Shown: positions 1 to 6,386, counted from the first letter of the stretch. The stretch: DNA of 6,866 bases from an uncultured Saprospiraceae bacterium (GCA_937959095.1 CALGLY010000127.1:1-6866); one strand, 5' to 3'. Made by a program: numbers and translations. The notes: generated by a model not told the origin, from the sequence alone.

Positions 1-293
1 CAAAAGTGGCTTGCAAGTATAGCGATCATATCATCTTGACTTCAGATAATCCGAGAAGTGAAGAACCCGAAGCGATTTTGAAAGATATGGAGGCTGGTAT
101 TCCGATAGAAACAGCGCACAAAGTGCTGATTATTTCGGATAGAAAGCAAGCGATACGCACCGCTACTAGAGTCGCACAAAGCGAAGATATTATCCTAGTG
201 GCAGGCAAAGGACACGAAAAATATCAAGAAATAAAGGGCATCAAGCACCCTTTCGACGATAAACAGGTGCTAAAAGAAGCACTCGAAATTTGA
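1..293 (+). CDS. murE: UDP-N-acetylmuramoyl-L-alanyl-D-glutamate ligase MurE, C-terminal fragment (5' end outside window)
   Basis: Cytoplasmic Mur ligase that adds the third residue of the peptidoglycan stem peptide to UDP-MurNAc-L-Ala-D-Glu using ATP. Only about 97 C-terminal residues are present, in the frame whose first full codon is at base 3; the GTG at base 6 is internal (valine), not a start. The fragment is the C-terminal ligase domain. It holds KYSDHIILTSDNPRSEEP, in which DNPR (bases 45-56) is the motif associated with meso-diaminopimelate-adding MurE, whereas lysine-adding enzymes usually differ there. Further on is GKGHEKYQE, a conserved tail motif whose Glu also contacts diaminopimelate in the E. 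coli enzyme. The stop TGA is at 291-293. It is followed by a 63-base spacer and mraY, the normal dcw order. Identity is clear; substrate specificity is inferred from the motif. Confidence 0.96.
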   Translation, partial: KVACKYSDHIILTSDNPRSEEPEAILKDMEAGIPIETAHKVLIISDRKQAIRTATRVAQSEDIILVAGKGHEKYQEIKGIKHPFDDKQVLKEALEI

Positions 294-295
294 AA

Positions 296-325
296 TTGGT
301 TTGAACCAAAAAAAAGATACATTTG
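296..325 (+). promoter_or_regulatory. Putative Bacteroidota-type promoter for mraY
   Basis: TTG at 296-298, a 19-base gap, then TACATTTG at 318-325, an exact match to the Bacteroidota -7 consensus TAnnTTTG with acceptable spacing from the -33 TTG. Transcription would start a few bases after 325, giving a leader of roughly 25 bases before the mraY ATG at 357. The -33 part lies within a small palindrome (TTGGTT-TG-AACCAA, 296-309). The -7 part lies within an imperfectly centred GATAC/GTATC inverted repeat (316-332), which might be an operator but may be chance. The promoter is predicted from motif match only. Confidence 0.5.
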
Positions 326-356
326 TGGTATCTGAGCAGAACGAAAATAAGAAATA

Positions 357-1610
357 ATGCTTTATCACTTATTTGAATACTTATCCGAGCAATACGATTT
401 CGTAGGCTCCAATCTATATCAGTTTACCACATTTCGGGCAGGCGTAGGTATGGTGTTGTCCCTCATTATCAGCATGGTATTTGGTGGCAAGATCATTAAG
501 ATGTTGCACCGCTTGCAAGTAGGCGAAACTGTGCGTGATTTGGGGTTGGCAGGGCAGAAGCAGAAGCAAGGGACTCCCACTATGGGTGGTATCATCATTA
601 TCATGGCGATATTGATACCGAGTCTTTTGGTAGCACGATTGGATAACATCTACATCCTCCTCATGCTTTTCACTACGGTACTCATGGCTGCTATTGGCTT
701 TTTGGATGACTATATCAAGGTCTTCAGAAAGAACAAAGAAGGCTTGCAAGGGCGCTTCAAGATTTTGGGGCAAATCGTGCTAGGCTTAGTAGTGGCATTG
801 ACGATGCTTTGGCATAGTGACATTGTAGTTCGTATGGATGTAGCAGAGGCGGAAGCACAAGGATTTGCAATAACAGAAACCGTGCCTGTGACCATGGAAA
901 ATGGGACAATCAAGGATTACGCGTATGTGAAAACGACGCTGACGAATGTACCTTTTTTGAAGCAAAATGAATTTGACTATGCAGATATAATCGGCTTATT
1001 TAGTGATAATGCAAACGATTTAGCATGGTTGATTTTTGTTCCATTCATCATTTTTTTAGTGACGGCAGTATCCAATGCCGCGAACTTGACGGATGGACTA
1101 GATGGGCTGGCAACGGGCGTTTCGGGCATTATAGGCGGTACGCTCATTGTATTAGCTTATGTATCAGGAAACACAGTCTTTTCAGAGTATTTAAATATCC
1201 TGTATCTCCCTGGGACGAGTGAATTAGTGGTGTTTACGGCTTGCTTTATAGGTGCGTGCTTGGGTTTTCTCTGGTACAATTCCTATCCAGCGCAGGTTTT
1301 TATGGGGGATACAGGAAGTTTGACATTAGGGGGCATCATCGCAGTATTGGCAATTTTGATTCGTAAAGAATTACTCATTCCTATACTCTGCGGCATTTTT
1401 GTAGCCGAAAACCTGTCGGTCATATTACAGGTCGGGTACTTTAAATATACCAAGCGAAAATATGGAGAAGGTAGGCGCATTTTCAAAATGTCGCCCTTGC
1501 ACCATCACTATCAAAAGCTTGGAATGTCCGAAGTGAAAATCGTAACGCGCTTTTGGATTGTAGCAATTCTGCTGGCAGTAGTAACGATTTTGACTTTAAA
1601 ATTAAGATAG
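357..1610 (+). CDS. mraY: Phospho-N-acetylmuramoyl-pentapeptide transferase MraY
   Basis: Integral membrane enzyme that transfers phospho-MurNAc-pentapeptide from UDP to undecaprenyl phosphate, forming lipid I. The protein has 417 residues, against about 360 in E. coli, and about ten hydrophobic segments. Visible motifs in order: GTPTMGG (72-78), FLDDYIKV with the Asp pair D117/D118, NLTDGLDGLATG (from N243), FMGDTGS with D318, and the histidine motif SPLHHHYQKLG (H382-H384). D117, D118 and D318 correspond to the catalytic or Mg-binding aspartates of E. coli MraY. The extra length is mainly a polar insertion at about 153-222, between membrane segments 4 and 5, in what should be a periplasmic loop; long loops here are common in Bacteroidota. 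The ATG at 357 is preceded by an A-rich leader without Shine-Dalgarno and gives a normal N-terminus. The murD expected next is absent. Confidence 0.98.
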   Translation: MLYHLFEYLSEQYDFVGSNLYQFTTFRAGVGMVLSLIISMVFGGKIIKMLHRLQVGETVRDLGLAGQKQKQGTPTMGGIIIIMAILIPSLLVARLDNIYILLMLFTTVLMAAIGFLDDYIKVFRKNKEGLQGRFKILGQIVLGLVVALTMLWHSDIVVRMDVAEAEAQGFAITETVPVTMENGTIKDYAYVKTTLTNVPFLKQNEFDYADIIGLFSDNANDLAWLIFVPFIIFLVTAVSNAANLTDGLDGLATGVSGIIGGTLIVLAYVSGNTVFSEYLNILYLPGTSELVVFTACFIGACLGFLWYNSYPAQVFMGDTGSLTLGGIIAVLAILIRKELLIPILCGIFVAENLSVILQVGYFKYTKRKYGEGRRIFKMSPLHHHYQKLGMSEVKIVTRFWIVAILLAVVTILTLKLR

Positions 1611-1612
1611 AT

Positions 1613-1665
1613 TAGTCTTTAGGGAATTGGTCTTTGGTTTTTAGATAGCCAAAGACTAAAGACTA
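1613..1665 (+). repeat. AGTCTTT-class inverted repeat between mraY and ftsW
   Basis: Nested inverted repeat filling most of the 67-base spacer. Outer arms TAGTCTTTA (1613-1621) and TAAAGACTA (1657-1665) are perfect complements. Inner arms GTCTTTGG (1630-1637) and CCAAAGAC (1649-1656) enclose an 11-base loop, and the left side has an 8-base bulge (1622-1629). The octamer TAGTCTTT or its complement occurs three times here and twice more at 4954-4980 between ftsQ and ftsA, so this is a dispersed repeat family rather than a one-off stem. No T-tract follows on the + strand, so a classical intrinsic terminator is not supported. The site lies where murD would be expected. Confidence 0.75.
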
Positions 1666-1677
1666 CAAAAAATATAA

Positions 1678-2811
1678 ATGTCCTTAGGCACAAGAATATA
1701 TGCAGAACTAAGAGGTGACAAAGTCATCTGGGCAATACTCGCAGTATTGGCGATGTTCTCTATTCTGATTGTCTATAGTTCGACAGGGACATTGGCGTAT
1801 CAGAACAAGGGTGGAAACACGGAATTTTACCTGCTAAAGCATGTCATTATTCTAAGCTTTGGGTTGGTATTGACCTATTTCGGCTTCTTGATGCACTACG
1901 AACGCTACAAAAAAGCCGCGCCTTACCTCATTTTGTTGGCGATACCTATATTAATGTATACCATTTTTCTAGGAGCAGACATCAATGAAGCACGACGCTG
2001 GATTTCTGTACCAGGCGTGGGCGTGACCTTTCAAGCATCCGATTTTGCGGAGCTAGCATTGGTCATCTACTTAGCACGAGAATTGACGAAGAAGCAAGAA
2101 TACATCAAGGATTTCCAAGCTGCATTTTTGCCCATTATCATTCCCGTACTATTGATATGCAGTCTCATCGCACCTGCCGATTTATCAACGGCAGTCGTCT
2201 TGTTTTTGACTTGTATCGCGATGATGTTTATGGGGCGCGTAGCCTTGCAGTATATCGCTTTATTAGCGGTGTTAGGCGTAGTAGCCTTTACTTTTTTGAT
2301 TGCTTTAGGCGAATTTTTTCCAGAGGTTATTCGTATGGAAACATGGGTGAGTCGCTTTCGGAATTTCACAAATGGCACAGGTGATTTGTATCAAGTGGAA
2401 CAAGCAAAAATAGCGATAGCCAATGGCGAATGGTTAGGATCTGGGCCAGGGAATAGTATACAACGTAACTTTTTGCCGCAGCCCTATTCCGATTTTGTCT
2501 ATGCGATTATTATTGAAGAATATGGTTTGTTTGGCGGCTTTTTCATCATGTTGTTATACATCATGTTGTTTGTACGCACTACGCGCCTAGTCACGAAGAG
2601 TCAAAAGACCTTCGGAGCAATGGTTGCGATAGGGTTAAGTACGATGCTAGTTTTACAAGCTTTAATGAATATGGCAGTAGCCGTAAATCTAGTGCCAGTA
2701 ACAGGACTGACAATGCCCATTATAAGTATGGGAGGAACATCCTTGTTATTTACGTGCATTTCCTTCGGCATCATTTTGAGTGTAAGCAAGCACGTAGAAA
2801 TGAGTGGGTAA
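1678..2811 (+). CDS. ftsW: Septal peptidoglycan glycosyltransferase FtsW (SEDS family)
   Basis: Polytopic membrane protein that polymerises lipid II into septal glycan strands with its class B PBP partner (FtsI). It has 377 residues and about ten hydrophobic segments. SEDS signatures are ARRWISVPG (105-113), GSGPGNS (254-260), FLPQPYSDFVYAIIIEEYG, in which D272 aligns with the catalytic aspartate, and PVTGLTMPIISMGGTS (340-355). The usual QPSE-F/L-A-K segment reads QASDFAE (119-125): Glu is replaced by Asp at 122, and the lysine that pairs with the catalytic Asp in RodA structures is Glu at 125. Family length and the rest of the motifs are normal, so the gene looks intact. FtsW is preferred over RodA because of its place in the dcw cluster. 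ATG 1678 follows an A-rich leader, with no Shine-Dalgarno. Confidence 0.96.
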   Translation: MSLGTRIYAELRGDKVIWAILAVLAMFSILIVYSSTGTLAYQNKGGNTEFYLLKHVIILSFGLVLTYFGFLMHYERYKKAAPYLILLAIPILMYTIFLGADINEARRWISVPGVGVTFQASDFAELALVIYLARELTKKQEYIKDFQAAFLPIIIPVLLICSLIAPADLSTAVVLFLTCIAMMFMGRVALQYIALLAVLGVVAFTFLIALGEFFPEVIRMETWVSRFRNFTNGTGDLYQVEQAKIAIANGEWLGSGPGNSIQRNFLPQPYSDFVYAIIIEEYGLFGGFFIMLLYIMLFVRTTRLVTKSQKTFGAMVAIGLSTMLVLQALMNMAVAVNLVPVTGLTMPIISMGGTSLLFTCISFGIILSVSKHVEMSG

Positions 2812-2814
2812 TTT

Positions 2815-2990
2815 AATTGACAATTGAAAATGGACAATTGATAATTACTTTACTTTTTGCCTATTCTTATCACTATAAAGTGTGTGATATTTTAAGCGTT
2901 TGGACAAAAAAAAATTGTTTATTAACTAATCGTAGTTCGTTGATAATGATGAAAAAATCATTGTCAATTGTCAATTTTAAATTGTCAATT
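2815..2990. repeat. 176-base element with AATTGACAATT-type terminal inverted repeats (MITE-like)
   Basis: Fills most of the 198-base spacer between ftsW and murG. The left arm (2815-2847) begins AATTGACAATT. The right arm (2958-2990) read on the other strand begins identically. The 33-base arms match at 29 positions by my alignment. The 110-base interior (2848-2957) is AT-rich, has no convincing coding potential, and contains a smaller stem TATCAC (2868-2873) / GTGATA (2884-2889). Bases 2829-2846 recur at 4104-4121 before ftsQ with one mismatch in 18, so the arms belong to a dispersed family. It could be a miniature transposable element or two solo palindromic repeats in opposite orientation. 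No target-site duplication is obvious. Confidence 0.65.
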
Positions 2991-3009
2991 CACATAATCT
3001 CACATCTAA

Positions 3010-4098
3010 ATGAAAGTAATCATAAGCGGCGGTGGCACAGGTGGACACGTTTTTCCAGCCATAGCAATCGCTAATGCGATTCGAGCAATAGAGCCTGATG
3101 TAGACATCCTTTTTGTGGGAGCAAAAGGCAAATTAGAGATGGAAAAAGTCCCGAAAGCGGGATATCCGATAGAAGGGCTAAATATTAGTGGCTTTCATCG
3201 GAAATTGACGATGCGGAATTTGATGTTTCCGTTCAAATTGATAAGCAGTTTGTGGAAAGCACGTGGCATAGTGAAGCGATTTCAGCCCGATGTGGCAGTA
3301 GGTGTAGGAGGCTATGCAAGCGGCCCGACGCTCGATAGAGCAAGTCGTGCAGGCGTACCGACTTTGATACAAGAACAAAATTCCTATGCGGGTGTCACGA
3401 ATAAATTATTAGCAAAGCGCGTTCAAAAAGCGTGTGTGGCTTATGACAATATGGAACGCTTTTTCCCTGCGGAACGTATTCAGTACACTGGAAACCCAGT
3501 ACGCTCGGATATACTCGACTTGGAAAATAAACGTGCCGAAGGCTATGCTCATTTTGGCTTAGAAGCAGGCAAAAAAACAATCTTTGCTTTCGGAGGAAGC
3601 TTAGGAGCAAAAACGATAAACGAAGCCTTTGCGAACAGCACCGAACTTTTGAAAAAGGAGGACGTGCAAGTGCTTTGGCAAATGGGCAAACTCTACGAAG
3701 CAAACTATCGCGAGGGTGCAACGGCACAACTCCCGAATGTGGAAGCGCGGACATTTATTGATAGAATGGATTTAGCTTATGCGCTATCCGACATCATTAT
3801 AGGACGCGCAGGAGCTTTGACGATTTCGGAACTTTGCATTGTAGGAAAACCTGCGTTGCTAGTGCCTTCACCGAATGTGTCAGAAGACCACCAAACCAAA
3901 AATGCAATGGCGTTGGTGGATAAAAAAGCCGCGCTATTAGTGAAGGATAAAGTCGCAAAAACAGACTTATTGCCAATGGCTTTAGACTTACTAAAGGACG
4001 AAGCAAAACAAGGCAAATTGAGTCAAAATATAAAAGAACTCGCTAAGCCCAATGCTGCCGCAGAAATAGCAAAAGCAGTGATTGAATTAGCGAAATAA
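3010..4098 (+). CDS. murG: UDP-GlcNAc:lipid I N-acetylglucosaminyltransferase MurG
   Basis: Peripheral inner-membrane glycosyltransferase (GT28, GT-B fold) that adds GlcNAc to lipid I to make lipid II. It has 362 residues, normal for the family (E. coli 355). The N-terminal domain holds the first glycine loop SGGGTGGHVFPA (6-17), the second loop GVGGYASGP (98-106) and QEQNSYAG (121-128). The C-terminal UDP-GlcNAc domain holds TGNPVR (160-165), the third loop FGGSLGA (194-200), GRAGALTISEL (265-275) and SEDHQTKNA (291-299). ATG 3010 is chosen because it places the first glycine loop at residues 6-12, as usual. It lies 19 bases after the right arm of the upstream repeat and lacks a Shine-Dalgarno. 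The gene usually following, murC, is absent. Confidence 0.98.
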   Translation: MKVIISGGGTGGHVFPAIAIANAIRAIEPDVDILFVGAKGKLEMEKVPKAGYPIEGLNISGFHRKLTMRNLMFPFKLISSLWKARGIVKRFQPDVAVGVGGYASGPTLDRASRAGVPTLIQEQNSYAGVTNKLLAKRVQKACVAYDNMERFFPAERIQYTGNPVRSDILDLENKRAEGYAHFGLEAGKKTIFAFGGSLGAKTINEAFANSTELLKKEDVQVLWQMGKLYEANYREGATAQLPNVEARTFIDRMDLAYALSDIIIGRAGALTISELCIVGKPALLVPSPNVSEDHQTKNAMALVDKKAALLVKDKVAKTDLLPMALDLLKDEAKQGKLSQNIKELAKPNAAAEIAKAVIELAK

Positions 4099-4150
4099 TT
4101 GATAATGGAGAATTGATAATTGAAAATTATTAATTATCAATTTTTAATTA
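4099..4150. repeat. AATTGATAATT-class inverted repeat between murG and ftsQ
   Basis: AT-only spacer sequence. AATTGATAATT (4111-4121) and AATTATCAATT (4132-4142) form a perfect 11-base inverted repeat with a 10-base loop. A second direct copy of AATTGATAAT overlaps the murG stop codon (4097-4106). Bases 4104-4121 match 2829-2846 in the ftsW-murG element at 17 of 18 positions, so both belong to one repeat family. The right arm is followed by a few T residues (4141-4145), but the stem has almost no G or C, so I do not call a terminator. The repeat occupies the site where murC is usually found and ends 8-16 bases before the ftsQ start. Confidence 0.7.
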
Positions 4151-4157
4151 AAAAAGG

Positions 4158-4937
4158 TTGGATAACAAACGTCTCATACGATACTTAGGTCGCCTTGCGT
4201 GGGTAGCCATACTGCTGTTAGCAGTAGCTGCACTCTTTTCGGCGGTGAACAATCGGAAAGTGAGTTTGTCATCTGATATTTCGGTGCATATTACGCCATT
4301 GGAAGGCTTGGATAGCACCCTGATTCGGAAAGATGATGTACTGAATATCCTGTCGAATAGTTTTGAAGAAAACTTATTAGGCAGCCGCTTAGAGCGCATA
4401 GATATTCGCAGGATAGAAGAAGTTTTAGAAAAAAATGCCTTTGTCAAAAATGCGGATGCCTATCTCGATGCGGATAACATCATCAATATTGATATTTCGC
4501 AGCGCGCACCAATTGTTCGGATTATGGATCATGATGGGCGCGATTATTACTTAGATCCAGATGGGATCTTTATGCCTACCTCCAAGCACTATACCGCAAG
4601 AGTGCCAGTGGTGACGGGCTATATTCCGCCGCATGTGCCAGATTTGATGACACGCGAAAATTATTTACTAAAAAATATTTTCGACCTCATTCATATCATT
4701 CGGGCGGATGAATTTTATAATGCACTCATCGAGCAAGTGCATGTAGCACAGAATGGAGACATTGCATTTGTTCCTAAAATAGGAAAACAGCAAATACTTT
4801 TCGGTAAATACATTAATATAAAACCGAAATTGAAACGATTGAAAATATTTTATAAAGAAGCCATTCCGCATGAGGGCTGGCAGAAATATAAGATGGTTGA
4901 TATACGATTTGAAAATCAGATTGTTTGTAAAAAGTAA
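4158..4937 (+). CDS. ftsQ: Cell division protein FtsQ (DivIB family)
   Basis: Bitopic divisome protein that links cytoplasmic and periplasmic division proteins and recruits FtsB/FtsL. It has 259 residues. A short basic cytoplasmic tail (MDNKRLIRYLGR) is followed by one membrane helix at about 13-30. A POTRA-like domain at about 40-118 follows (HITPLEG, then VLEKNAFVKNADAYL, then ISQRAPIVRI). The C-terminal beta domain includes YYLDPDGIFMP (130-140), ARVPVVTGYI and the closing MVDIRFENQIVCKK typical of Bacteroidota FtsQ. The start is TTG at 4158. An in-frame TAA sits at 4149-4151 and there is no ATG before residue 123, so TTG is the only common start upstream of the membrane helix. FtsQ is poorly conserved, so the call rests on topology, the short motifs and its position before ftsA. 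Confidence 0.92.
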   Translation: MDNKRLIRYLGRLAWVAILLLAVAALFSAVNNRKVSLSSDISVHITPLEGLDSTLIRKDDVLNILSNSFEENLLGSRLERIDIRRIEEVLEKNAFVKNADAYLDADNIINIDISQRAPIVRIMDHDGRDYYLDPDGIFMPTSKHYTARVPVVTGYIPPHVPDLMTRENYLLKNIFDLIHIIRADEFYNALIEQVHVAQNGDIAFVPKIGKQQILFGKYINIKPKLKRLKIFYKEAIPHEGWQKYKMVDIRFENQIVCKK

Positions 4938-4950
4938 ATGGATTTTTAGC

Positions 4951-4983
4951 TTTTAGTCTTTGGGGATTTTTTAAAGACTAAAA
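4951..4983 (+). repeat. AGTCTTT-class hairpin between ftsQ and ftsA
   Basis: TTTTAGTCTTT (4951-4961) and AAAGACTAAAA (4973-4983) form a perfect 11-base inverted repeat around an 11-base loop (4962-4972). It shares TAGTCTTT and GTCTTTGG with the nested repeat at 1613-1665, so the two belong to one dispersed family. The downstream side is A-rich on the + strand, so it does not look like an intrinsic terminator. The ftsA start is 32 bases further on. Confidence 0.72.
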
Positions 4984-5015
4984 AATAAAGCCGAATTAAA
5001 ACATTCCACGAGAAA

Positions 5016-6356
5016 ATGACCGACACAAATCATAATCCACTAGTAGTTGCACTAGACATTGGGACGACCAAGGTCTGTGCTATAGCAGGTCGAAGGAGCG
5101 AACATGGGCGAGTAGAAGTGCTAGGTATCGGTAAAGTAGATTCCGTAGGCGTATTGCGCGGCGTGGTATCGAATATTGAGAAAACAGTGCGCGCTATCAC
5201 GGAGGCAACTGCGATGGTAGGACGGGTATCTAAAGAGGAGTTCACCCATGTGCATGTAGGTATTGCAGGGCAGCACATCAAGAGTTTGCAACATCGCGGA
5301 CTATTGACGCGTGATAGCAATCATACCGAAATAAGCAAAGCGGATATCGAGCGGTTAATCCACGATATGCACAAATTGGTATTGCCACCAGGTGATAAGA
5401 TTCTACATGTGATTCCACAAGAATTCACGGTAGATGATGAGCGTGGTATCAACGACCCTATCGGGATGTCGGGCGTGCGTTTGGAGGCAAATTTCCATAT
5501 TATTACCGGCCAAATCACGGCTTCTAATAATATCTACCGTTGTGTAGAACGTACAGGCCTGAAAGCGGCGAGCATGACGCTTGAGCCAATCGCTTCGGCG
5601 GCGGCAGTATTGAGCGCAGAGGAGAAAGAAGCAGGCGTAGCACTAGTGGATATAGGTGGCGGTACAACGGATATTACCATTTTCCAAGAAGGAATCATTC
5701 GTCATACGGCGGTCTTGCCTTTTGGTGGAAATATCATTACAAAAGACATTAAAGAAGGCTGCCGCGTCATGGACGGACAGGCAGAGAAATTGAAGATAAA
5801 ATTTGGTTCGGCTCTAGCGAATGAGGTATTTGATAATCGTATCATTACCATTCCTGGTTTGCGTGGTCGTGCGCCAAAGGAGATTTCTGAAAAGAATCTT
5901 GCACACGTAATACAAGCGCGTTTAGAGGAAATTTTGGATTATGTCCTTTGGGAGATTCAGCGTTCAGGCTATGAGCGCAAATTGATAGCAGGTATCGTAC
6001 TCACAGGCGGTGGTGCATTGATGAATCACATCGAGAAACTTACCGAGTTTCATACAGGAATGCCTACACGCATTGGTGTACCTGTGGAGCATCTAGCACA
6101 TGGCTATTCCAAGCAAGTAAGCAGCCCGATTTATGCAACAGCTATTGGTTTGCTACTGAAAGGAATCAGTGATGTAGAGAGTGGAATCGTACGTTATAAG
6201 CATGAAGCGAAGCCAGTAGAAGCTGCTCCTCAAGTAGCAGAAACACAAGAGGAAGCAGTAGTAGCAACGCCAGAACTAGACAATAGCAAGTGGTACGAGC
6301 AGTTATTTAATCGCACGAAAGAGTGGTTTGAGGCAGAGCCAGATTCTAAATTTTAA
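5016..6356 (+). CDS. ftsA: Cell division protein FtsA (actin-like FtsZ membrane anchor)
   Basis: Actin-family ATPase that tethers FtsZ filaments to the inner membrane and recruits later divisome proteins. It has 446 residues, slightly longer than E. coli FtsA (420). Motifs: phosphate-1 DIGTTK (14-19), the FtsA-specific 1C (SHS2) region at about 85-165 (including HVHVGIAGQHI and HVIPQEFTVDDE), phosphate-2 DIGGGTTD (212-219), and the adenosine motif LTGGGALM (329-336). After a low-complexity Ala/Glu/Val linker (about 395-422), the last residues, SKWYEQLFNRTKEWFEAE, form an amphipathic helix with W426, L430, F431, W437 and F438 on one side, as expected for the membrane-targeting sequence. ATG 5016 gives the normal distance to the first motif. 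There is no Shine-Dalgarno. ftsZ follows after 59 bases. Confidence 0.98.
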   Translation: MTDTNHNPLVVALDIGTTKVCAIAGRRSEHGRVEVLGIGKVDSVGVLRGVVSNIEKTVRAITEATAMVGRVSKEEFTHVHVGIAGQHIKSLQHRGLLTRDSNHTEISKADIERLIHDMHKLVLPPGDKILHVIPQEFTVDDERGINDPIGMSGVRLEANFHIITGQITASNNIYRCVERTGLKAASMTLEPIASAAAVLSAEEKEAGVALVDIGGGTTDITIFQEGIIRHTAVLPFGGNIITKDIKEGCRVMDGQAEKLKIKFGSALANEVFDNRIITIPGLRGRAPKEISEKNLAHVIQARLEEILDYVLWEIQRSGYERKLIAGIVLTGGGALMNHIEKLTEFHTGMPTRIGVPVEHLAHGYSKQVSSPIYATAIGLLLKGISDVESGIVRYKHEAKPVEAAPQVAETQEEAVVATPELDNSKWYEQLFNRTKEWFEAEPDSKF

Positions 6357-6357
6357 T

Positions 6358-6386
6358 TTTATTTAGATAGGAGAAATCTAAATAAA
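6358..6386 (+). repeat. Perfect hairpin with AGGAGAA loop between ftsA and ftsZ
   Basis: TTTATTTAGAT (6358-6368) and ATCTAAATAAA (6376-6386) are perfect 11-base complements with the 7-base loop AGGAGAA (6369-6375). The stem begins two bases after the ftsA stop and ends 29 bases before the ftsZ start. There is no T-tract after it. The sequence is unrelated to the two repeat families in the other spacers. It may be an RNA-stability or processing stem controlling ftsZ relative to ftsA, or a protein-binding palindrome; neither role can be shown from sequence. Confidence 0.6.

Noticed and set aside
6..8. GTG as a start for a small 95-residue protein
   Set aside because: The frame continues upstream to the window edge, and the protein is plainly the C-terminal domain of MurE.
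414..773. Long minus-strand frame opposite mraY
   Set aside because: Shadow of a strongly conserved gene; no recognisable domain and no initiation signals.
1611..1677. Remnant of murD in the mraY-ftsW spacer
   Set aside because: The spacer is nearly all inverted repeat; no frame resembles either end of a Mur ligase.
2817..3074. Open frame of 85 codons spanning the ftsW-murG spacer
   Set aside because: It is built from the inverted-repeat arms and then runs into murG out of frame; it has no recognisable domain and low-complexity composition.
3395..3754. Minus-strand frame of 119 codons opposite murG
   Set aside because: Overlaps the conserved MurG coding sequence fully and shows no family motif.
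4111..4145. Possible intrinsic terminator after murG
   Set aside because: The stem is almost entirely A-T pairs, the T run is short, and the sequence belongs to a dispersed repeat family; terminating here would cut off ftsQ-ftsA-ftsZ without any visible new promoter.
4099..4157. Remnant of murC in the murG-ftsQ spacer
   Set aside because: Only AT-rich repeat sequence is present, with no Mur ligase residues in any frame.
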